Below, one piece after another: positions 58,568-64,000 of a DNA stretch of 64,000 nt. This DNA comes from Nocardia nova (GTDB lineage: Bacteria; Actinomycetota; Actinomycetes; Mycobacteriales; Mycobacteriaceae). The DNA lies in assembly GCF_002933465.1 (NCBI RefSeq), contig NZ_PSZE01000015.1:82125-146124 (forward strand), in the 5' to 3' direction. The notes below the pieces were generated by a model. The model saw nothing but the letters and a program-made list of their open reading frames with translations. It made no database searches and was not told the DNA's origin. How positions within the stretch are numbered: position 1 is the stretch's first letter; each line of letters starts with the position of its first letter. Position numbers and translations under genes: made by a program.

Positions 58568-59125
58568 ATGACCGCACTGTCTCGCACCAGCTCCAACCGA
58601 TCTGCGGATATCGCGGCGCTCGCGCTGCGCGCCACGCTCGGACCGATGCTCATTTCACACGGCTGGAACAAGATCGCCGGCCCCGGCGGCATCGAGGGCA
58701 CGACGCGCTGGTTCGACTCGCTCGGCCTGCAACCGGCCGCCGCACACGCCCGCGTGGCCGCCGCCGGCGAGATCGCCGCGGGCACGGGACTCGTTCTCGG
58801 ACTGGCCAATCCGCTGCCTGCGGCCGCGACTGTCGGCCTCATGTCGGTGGCCGCGGCGACCGATCATCGGGGTAAAGGCTTTTTCGTATTCAAGGGTGGA
58901 TGGGAGTACGTCGGCGTGGTCGCCGGGACTGCAGTGGCACTTGCCGGTCTGGGCCACGGCAGGTTCTCCGTCGACGGGCTCCGCGGCCGCCGACGCAGCG
59001 GGCTGCGGCCCGCCGTGACAGCAGCGGCGCTGGGCACCGCGGCGGCCGGGGCGTTGCTGAAGCTGTGCTACCGGCCCGCGCCGGTAGACATCGCGGCGGC
59101 AGACGTCGATCCGGCAGATTCCTGA
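58568..59125 (+). CDS. DoxX-like membrane protein
   Basis: 185 residues from ATG 58568 (AAGGAAG upstream). DoxX-type features are ALRATLGPMLISHGWNKIAG, then about four membrane helices including AATVGLMSVAAATDH-like segments, and WEYVGVVAGTAVALAGLGHG. The C-terminal part is basic with one more hydrophobic stretch. DoxX proteins are linked to redox homeostasis and membrane-associated oxidation in mycobacteria. It is the last gene of the Rieske/TetR/reductase operon; whether it takes part in the reaction is unknown. Confidence 0.82.
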   Translation: MTALSRTSSNRSADIAALALRATLGPMLISHGWNKIAGPGGIEGTTRWFDSLGLQPAAAHARVAAAGEIAAGTGLVLGLANPLPAAATVGLMSVAAATDHRGKGFFVFKGGWEYVGVVAGTAVALAGLGHGRFSVDGLRGRRRSGLRPAVTAAALGTAAAGALLKLCYRPAPVDIAAADVDPADS

Positions 59126-59231
59126 GCCGGACCCCGGCCGCCTCGGACACCACTCGACACCGGTGAATTTTTAGTAAGATAATTGTGTTCATCTTGCTGA
59201 TGAAGACAGATTACTGAGTTAGGCTACGCCG
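59126..59231 (+). promoter_or_regulatory. Promoter of the conservon operon
   Basis: AT-rich TTTTTAGTAAGATAATTGTG (59167-59186) is followed by the inverted repeat TTCATCTTGCTGATGAAG. The GTG start at 59232 has no ribosome site, but TAGGCT lies six bases before it and matches a -10 element, so the transcript is probably leaderless. Confidence 0.5.
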
Positions 59232-61685
59232 GTGTTCAAGGCCAAACTCGGTGTCCGAGGCCAAATTTTGTCCATCGCGCTGGTGCCGAGCCTGGCACTG
59301 TTACTCGTCGGGCTTTGGGTTGCCGCCTCGCTGCTGTTACAGGGTCGCCATGCCGAGAACTGGGCGGCCGAGATCGACCGCAATACCGCGCCCGGTATGG
59401 AGTTCGCCGTCCAAGCGCAGAACGAACGACGACTGACACTGCTCGAGATCGGCGGCGGCGCGCAACATGCGGGCGAGCTCACGGCCCAGCGGGCGCGCGT
59501 GGACGGCGCGATCCAGACAATCATCGCCGCCGGTCAGCGCATCAGCAGCCTCGACGGCAGCTTCAACGGCGCCCTGGACGCGGCTCGGTCGCTCACCTCC
59601 CAGCTACCGGCCGTCCGCCAGCGCGCCGATGCCGGAACATTGTCGGCCGACGAGGCGTACTCCTATTTCAACCGGCTCACCCAGGTGGCCGCGGGGGGCA
59701 TGGAGCTGCTGGCCAGAGCGGCGCCGACCTCCGAGACAGCGGCCGAGGAATCCAACGGGGCCAGGCTTTTTCACATCGCCGAGGCGATGTCGAAGGGCAA
59801 TGCGCTGGCCGCGGCCGCGGTCACCGGCAACGGCCTCTCGGCCGAGCAACTCCTGGAATACAGTCGCCAGATCGGCTTCTACCGAAGCGAGATCGCCAAT
59901 ATCGAACCACAGCTCAACACCCGGGCGCAAGCGTCCGTGCGGGCCCTGATCAACAGCGAACCGTGGCGACGGCTCGCGACAATGGAGGACGCCCTCATAC
60001 AACGAGGCGTCTCCCAGCAATCTTCCTCGGCATCCATCGGCAGGATCAAGGACGCGAGCGAGCCCGCTCCTCTGCCCCTGAGCGTCGCCGACTGGCAGGA
60101 TGCGGCTACGCAGGTCGGCAATTCGCTGATCGACCTGTGGCAGACCCAGAACCACTACGCCCTGCGGTCGGCGGCCGATCACGGCAATGTCACCGCCCGC
60201 AACTCGCTCCTGGGCGGCGGGGCCGTGCTGGTGATCTCCGTGGCCGCCTTCCTGATCGCGGCATGGCTGGCGACCCGCACCATCCGGCGCCTGCGCCGGC
60301 TACGTCATGAGACGCTCGCTCTCGCCGACGACCAACTGCCCCGGATCACCGAACGGCTCCAGGCGGGCCGCACGGTCGACCTCGACACCGACGTCGTCCG
60401 GCTCGATTTCGGCACCGACGAGGTCGGTCAGGTTGCCGATGCGTTCAACCGCGCGCAGTTGGAGGCCGTCACCGCGGCGGTCTCGGAGGCCAGAACCCGG
60501 ACAGCGGTCAACGCGCTGTTCCTCAATATCGCCTATCGCAGCCAGCTGGTGATCCACCGCCAGCTGGAAGTACTCGACCAAGCCGAACGCGAACTAGAGG
60601 ATCCCGTCCAGCTGGAGCTGCTGTTCAAACTCGATCACCTCGCCACCCGGGAGCGGCGCAACGCGGAAAATCTCATCATTCTGAGTGGGGGTCAGCCCGG
60701 CCGCCAGTGGCGCAACCCGGTCCCGCTGCTCGACCTGGTGCGTAGCGCGGTCGCCGAAACCGAGGACTACGCCCGCGTGCAGGTCGTCCGTGCCCCCGAC
60801 GGATCGGTGGCCGGCACCGCGGTGGCCGACCTCATCCACCTGCTGGCCGAGCTGATGGACAACGCGACGTCCTTCTCACCGCCTGGGTCCAAAGTCGAAA
60901 TCAGCGGCAACGTCGTGGGTAAGGGCATTCTGGTCGAGGTCTCCGACCAAGGCCTGGGCATGGCTGCCGAGGATATCCAGCGGGTGAACGAAACCCTTTC
61001 CAACCCAGTGGATTTCAGCGTGGCGAACCTGTCGGATGATTCGCGGCTCGGACTGTTCGTGGTCGCACTGCTGGCGGCCCGGCACAACATCTCGGTGCGG
61101 CTGGCCGAATCACATTACGGCGGCATCCGAGCCATCGTGGTCATCCCGTCCGAGCTGATTGCCACCGAGACGGCGACGAACGATCATCGGCCGGCCGGCC
61201 GGGTCACCCCGCTCGCGCCGTCCACCACGGCCGAACCCATCGGGCCCGGTGATACCTGGCAAGCCGACGTACCGGTGGCCCCCGCCGCGGTTGCGCGCGG
61301 CGATCTCGCACCGGACCCGAAGGAGCCGGCGCACCGCCCGGCACCCCCGGACCAGTACCCCGGGGCCTACCCGGCGCAGGACCCCGCCTTCGCCCCCGCC
61401 GAACCGAGCGCGGTATCGCCGTCGTTCCAGAATCCGGTCCCTGTCCGCCCGCACGGCGGCGACAAGCCGCCGCTGCCGCGCCGGCGCCGCCAGCAGAGCC
61501 TGGCACCGGAACTCGCCCAGGCACCGGCGCCGTCCATGCCCCGGGACGGCGGAGCCGACGGCCCGCAGCGCCCACGGTCGGCCGATCAAGCACGAAACCT
61601 GATGTCGGCCATCGAGAACGGCACTCGCCAAGGCCGCCGGCGGCGGCCCGATACCACCCCCTACGAACCCGAAGGCTCCCAATGA
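59232..61685 (+). CDS. CvnA-type sensor histidine-kinase-like protein with nitrate/nitrite-sensing domain
   Basis: 817 residues. A first membrane helix (LSIALVPSLALLLVGLWVAA, about 13-32) is followed by a large extracytoplasmic helical domain of the NIT type (about 40-320, with EMDRN-like EIDRNTAPGMEFAVQAQNER), a second membrane helix (AVLVISVAAFLIAAWLATRT), a HAMP region, and a GHKL ATPase with N-box LAELMDNATSFSPPGS and G-box DQGLGM. The last 170 residues are proline-rich and disordered. In Streptomyces, cvnABCD conservons form membrane-bound signalling complexes like eukaryotic G-protein systems. It begins the cvn operon; the stop overlaps cvnB. Confidence 0.88.
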   Translation: MFKAKLGVRGQILSIALVPSLALLLVGLWVAASLLLQGRHAENWAAEIDRNTAPGMEFAVQAQNERRLTLLEIGGGAQHAGELTAQRARVDGAIQTIIAAGQRISSLDGSFNGALDAARSLTSQLPAVRQRADAGTLSADEAYSYFNRLTQVAAGGMELLARAAPTSETAAEESNGARLFHIAEAMSKGNALAAAAVTGNGLSAEQLLEYSRQIGFYRSEIANIEPQLNTRAQASVRALINSEPWRRLATMEDALIQRGVSQQSSSASIGRIKDASEPAPLPLSVADWQDAATQVGNSLIDLWQTQNHYALRSAADHGNVTARNSLLGGGAVLVISVAAFLIAAWLATRTIRRLRRLRHETLALADDQLPRITERLQAGRTVDLDTDVVRLDFGTDEVGQVADAFNRAQLEAVTAAVSEARTRTAVNALFLNIAYRSQLVIHRQLEVLDQAERELEDPVQLELLFKLDHLATRERRNAENLIILSGGQPGRQWRNPVPLLDLVRSAVAETEDYARVQVVRAPDGSVAGTAVADLIHLLAELMDNATSFSPPGSKVEISGNVVGKGILVEVSDQGLGMAAEDIQRVNETLSNPVDFSVANLSDDSRLGLFVVALLAARHNISVRLAESHYGGIRAIVVIPSELIATETATNDHRPAGRVTPLAPSTTAEPIGPGDTWQADVPVAPAAVARGDLAPDPKEPAHRPAPPDQYPGAYPAQDPAFAPAEPSAVSPSFQNPVPVRPHGGDKPPLPRRRRQQSLAPELAQAPAPSMPRDGGADGPQRPRSADQARNLMSAIENGTRQGRRRRPDTTPYEPEGSQ

Positions 61686-62101
61686 CGACATCTACCCGCA
61701 CCCTCGACTGGCTCCTCGACGACCTCGTCGCGCACATTCCCGGCGTCCGCCACGCCGTCGTGCTGTCCACCGACGGTCTTCTGCTCGGCCGCTCCACCGT
61801 CATGCCGGTCGAAGACGCCGAGCACTTCGCCGCCATGGCGGCGACTCTGCACGGCCTGGCGCGCAGCGCCGGGCACCGCTTCACCGGCGGCAATGTCCGC
61901 CAAACCGTCATCGAACTCGACCATGCCGTCATATTCGCCACCGCGGCCGGGCCCAATGCCTGCCTGGCGCTGCTCACCGACGAGACCGCCAATATGGGCA
62001 TGGTCGCCTACGAGATCAACCAGACCGTGCACCGGGTGGGCACCCATCTTTCCGCCGCACCCCGCCAGGGCTTCGACCACAGGGGCGACGCGAACTCATG
62101 A
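61682..62101 (+). CDS. CvnB-type roadblock/LC7 domain protein
   Basis: 139 residues from ATG 61682, overlapping cvnA by 4 bases. It contains the roadblock/LC7 pattern LLDDLVAHIPGVRHAVVLST, DGLLLGRS and AAMAATLHGLARSAGHRF. These small proteins regulate the small GTPase-like component and are found in every conservon. It overlaps the next gene by 4 bases. Confidence 0.92.
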   Translation: MTTSTRTLDWLLDDLVAHIPGVRHAVVLSTDGLLLGRSTVMPVEDAEHFAAMAATLHGLARSAGHRFTGGNVRQTVIELDHAVIFATAAGPNACLALLTDETANMGMVAYEINQTVHRVGTHLSAAPRQGFDHRGDANS

Positions 62102-62475
62102 CCGGTCCGCGTGCCTCGTGGTACGAGGACGAGGCCGGACCCCTCGTACGCTCCTACGCCCTGACGCGCGGACGCACTCGCAGTCCACGACCCGACCTGG
62201 ACATGATCACCCTCGTCCTGGCCGTCGACACCGCGGCGGATCTGCGCCGGCGCGAGCCCGAATACCTCGACATCATGCGCCTGTGCCAGGCGCCGCAGTC
62301 GGTCGCCGAAGTCTCTGCCACCCTGCGTCTTCCACTGATGGTGACCAAAATCCTGCTCAGCGATCTACTCGCCGACGGCCACCTCATCTGCCGGTCGGTA
62401 TCCCCCGTGACCGACACCGGACTACACAACCTCGACCTTCTGCGAACGGTATTGGATGGCATCCACAACCTTTGA
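62098..62475 (+). CDS. CvnC-type DUF742 protein
   Basis: 125 residues from ATG 62098, overlapping cvnB by 4 bases. DUF742 features are WYEDEAGPLVRSYALTRGRT, SVAEVSATLRLPLMVTKILL and DLLADGHLI, a small winged-helix-like fold. In conservons it is an adaptor of the signalling complex. The next gene overlaps it by 20 bases. Confidence 0.92.
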   Translation: MTGPRASWYEDEAGPLVRSYALTRGRTRSPRPDLDMITLVLAVDTAADLRRREPEYLDIMRLCQAPQSVAEVSATLRLPLMVTKILLSDLLADGHLICRSVSPVTDTGLHNLDLLRTVLDGIHNL

Positions 62476-63094
62476 CCCCGACGAACGGCCCACTCTCGCC
62501 GCCTCGGTGAAGATCCTCGTCGCCGGCGGCTTCGGCGTCGGCAAGACCACCATGGTCGGTGCCGTCAGCGAGATCGTCCCCTTGCGCACCGAGGAAGTCG
62601 TCACCGAACTCTCGCGCGATATCGATGATCTGTCCGGGGTCGAATCGAAAACGACCACGACCGTCGCCATGGACTTCGGTCGCATCACCCTTTCCCCCGA
62701 GTTGGTCCTCTACATATTCGGCACGCCCGGACAGGACCGATTCTGGTTCATGTGGGACGAGCTGGCTCTCGGCGCCCTGGGGGCTGTGGTGCTGGCCGAT
62801 ACCCGCCGGCTCGACAGCAGTTTCGCCGCCGTGGACTTCTTCGAGCGCCGCGGCCTGCCGTTCGTCGTCGGTGTCAATTGCTTCGACGGCGCGCCCCGCT
62901 ACACGGCCGAGGACGTGCGCTACGCTCTCGACCTCGCCGATCACGTACCCGTCATGCTGTGTGACGCCCGCCATCGCGAGTCCGCCAAGGCCATGCTCAT
63001 CACGTTGATGGAGTACCTCATCGGCAGGACCACGCGGCCTGCCGGGGCCCCGCACCCGATCCCGGCGTTCGACCGGGCCGCTGATACCCCGTGA
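62456..63094 (+). CDS. CvnD-type GTP/ATP-binding protein
   Basis: 212 residues from ATG 62456, which overlaps the end of cvnC by 20 bases. The P-loop GGFGVGKTT lies at residues 24-32. The switch region shows FGTPGQDRFWFMWDEL, and NCFDG occurs where small GTPases have the NKxD guanine-specificity motif. These MglA/Ras-like proteins are the output arm of conservons. It ends the cvn operon. Confidence 0.92.
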   Translation: MASTTFDPDERPTLAASVKILVAGGFGVGKTTMVGAVSEIVPLRTEEVVTELSRDIDDLSGVESKTTTTVAMDFGRITLSPELVLYIFGTPGQDRFWFMWDELALGALGAVVLADTRRLDSSFAAVDFFERRGLPFVVGVNCFDGAPRYTAEDVRYALDLADHVPVMLCDARHRESAKAMLITLMEYLIGRTTRPAGAPHPIPAFDRAADTP

Positions 63095-63137
63095 GGACCG
63101 GTGGCCGGGGCCTGGGCCCGTGGCTACTGGACCGCGA

Positions 63138-63575
63138 CTACTGGGCCGCGGCGCCGAGAACCAGGCTCACCAACTGCGAGCGCGAGGGCACCGGCCGGGC
63201 CGAATGCGGGTGTCGATGCCAATAGGGACTGTTGGCTCCCGGCATCGGCAACTCCAGCGTCCCGGTGTCCAGCGCGGTCACCCCCGCCCGTCGCAAACCG
63301 CGGCGTTCCGATTCCGCGACCGGCCGGTCCGGCGTGACGAACATCAGCCACTGACCGGGCCGGTACTCGAACACCGGGACCGCCCACCCCTTCGAGCGCG
63401 CCGCTGCTTCGATCGCCCGGCCGATACCTGAGGGCATATCCAGCGCACAGACCTGACGGCCCAGTTCGATCATCAGCCGCATGGCACCGGTCCACACCGA
63501 AGGGGACCACCGGGTAGTCCAGATTGTTGCCACGTCCACGTGAGCACACCGCCTGTCGAGTTCGGCCGTCGACAC
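63138..63575 (-). CDS. Conserved hypothetical protein
   Basis: 145 residues. The sequence has a well-formed core, for example IWTTRWSPSVWTGAMRLMIE, GWAVPVFEYRPGQWLMFVTP and GTLELPMPGANSPYWHRHP. I recall similar proteins in other Nocardia-type actinobacteria, but no function is known to me. It has no membrane segment. It converges with the cvn operon and is divergent from the FprB-like gene, with 178 bp between. The proline-rich tail and HRHPH suggest metal binding, but this is speculative. Confidence 0.65.
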   Translation of the reverse strand: MSTAELDRRCAHVDVATIWTTRWSPSVWTGAMRLMIELGRQVCALDMPSGIGRAIEAAARSKGWAVPVFEYRPGQWLMFVTPDRPVAESERRGLRRAGVTALDTGTLELPMPGANSPYWHRHPHSARPVPSRSQLVSLVLGAAAQ

Positions 63576-63753
63576 GCGGCACGTAACGCGGCCGCTCCTT
63601 CGTACCGCCCGCGCGACGACGGATCCGAGCTATATAGTACAATAGGTTTACTTAATTAACCGTATCGCTCGTCGTAGATACCAGGACGATCGACAGATGG
63701 CCTGTTGATGCGCTGAAGTTGTTGCGACGCAAGGAATGTGAGGACCTCGCACC
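63576..63753. promoter_or_regulatory. Promoter region of the FprB-like gene
   Basis: The AT-rich block CTATATAGTACAATAGGTTT at 63631-63650 contains a plausible -10 (TATAGT or TACAAT) and resembles other TAGTAC/TAGTAT elements in the window. GAGG is found about 10 bases before the ATG at 63754. The gap also serves the divergent hypothetical gene. Confidence 0.5.
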
Positions 63754-64000
63754 ATGGCCTTCGTAGTGACGCAGAGATGCTGCAATGATGCGAGCTGCCT
63801 GTCGGAGTGCCCGGTCGACTGCATCCGGCCCCGGCCCGACGACCCGGATTTCGCGACCGCGGAGATGCTCTACATCGACCCGCAGACCTGTATCGACTGC
63901 GGCGCATGCGCCGACGCATGCCCGGTCGACGCGATCTACTCCGAGGACGAGCTGCCCGAGGGCCTGCAGCGCTACACCGACATCAACTCGGGCTACTTCG
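63754..64000 (+). CDS. FprB-like ferredoxin-NADP reductase, N-terminal 7Fe ferredoxin domain only
   Basis: The first 82 codons are in the window. The protein begins MAFVVTQRCCNDASCLSECP and continues with TCIDCGACADACPVDAIYSE. Cysteines 15, 19, 23 and 46, 49, 52, 56 form the 3Fe-4S/4Fe-4S pattern of a 7Fe ferredoxin. In Mycobacterium tuberculosis FprB starts with exactly this kind of ferredoxin domain (NDASCVxxCPVxCI) fused to a flavin reductase. The reductase part lies beyond the window edge, so the fusion is inferred. It could be the electron source for P450s here. Confidence 0.8.
   Translation, partial: MAFVVTQRCCNDASCLSECPVDCIRPRPDDPDFATAEMLYIDPQTCIDCGACADACPVDAIYSEDELPEGLQRYTDINSGYF

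Noticed and set aside
1..64000. tRNA, rRNA, CRISPR arrays, insertion sequences or phage genes
   Set aside because: No cloverleaf, regular repeat-spacer pattern, transposase or integrase motif was recognised on either strand.

Overview
The window is high-GC DNA from a mycolic-acid actinobacterium, most likely Nocardia or a close relative such as Rhodococcus. The evidence is a complete mce transporter operon, short-chain dehydrogenases of the mycofactocin-dependent type, a cvn 'conservon', an FprB-like ferredoxin reductase start, many GTG starts with 4-base stop/start overlaps, and very dense lipid and terpenoid catabolism genes. No rRNA, tRNA, CRISPR array, insertion sequence or phage gene was seen.

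Layout. 1-9.3 kb: an OYE-family tail, a minus-strand dehydrogenase operon (aldehyde dehydrogenase, 3-hydroxyisobutyrate dehydrogenase-like enzyme, SDR), a FadR-type GntR regulator, then a plus-strand set: amidohydrolase, a small helical protein, a DUF35-thiolase fusion that looks like a retro-aldolase, and a CaiB-type CoA-transferase. 9.3-18.7 kb: enoyl-CoA hydratase, acyl-CoA synthetase, TetR, an SDR/acyl-CoA dehydrogenase/kinase-like operon, a second GntR, and several broken genes. 18.7-31.4 kb: a double-hotdog dehydratase, acyl-CoA synthetase, SDR, a fused two-domain FadE34-like dehydrogenase, TesB thioesterase, TetR, another acyl-CoA dehydrogenase, two divergent crotonases, an SDR and a small monooxygenase. 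31.8-37.8 kb: TetR, MarR, a CoA-transferase with an AtuA-like protein, a mycofactocin-type SDR and a 3Fe-4S ferredoxin. 38.6-48.7 kb: the mce operon on the minus strand (yrbEA, yrbEB, mceA to mceF, two Mce-associated genes). 49.2-54.7 kb: P450 and ferredoxin, TetR, GntR, a kinase-like gene, a 33-residue membrane peptide and an AveC-like membrane protein. 55.7-59.1 kb: a Rieske oxygenase, TetR, an iron-sulfur flavoprotein reductase with a frameshifted end, and a DoxX-like protein. 59.2-64 kb: a cvnABCD conservon, a hypothetical gene and the start of an fprB-like gene.

How the genes may work together (inference): the mce system would import a hydrophobic substrate such as a sterol, terpenoid or fatty acid; P450 and Rieske systems would hydroxylate it; acyl-CoA synthetases and CoA-transferases would activate acids; and the dehydrogenases, hydratases, SDRs and the DUF35-thiolase aldolase would shorten the side chain by beta-oxidation and retro-aldol cleavage. 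A short CTAG-containing motif (ACCTAGT and variants) recurs in intergenic regions from about 3.7 to 48.8 kb, including the mce promoter, and may tie transport and catabolism into one regulon.

The window is also rich in broken genes: two SDR remnants, an aldehyde dehydrogenase stub, a CoA-transferase stub, a GntR remnant, a DUF2889 stub and a decayed lipoprotein. This suggests an accessory region rearranged by repeated duplication and deletion.
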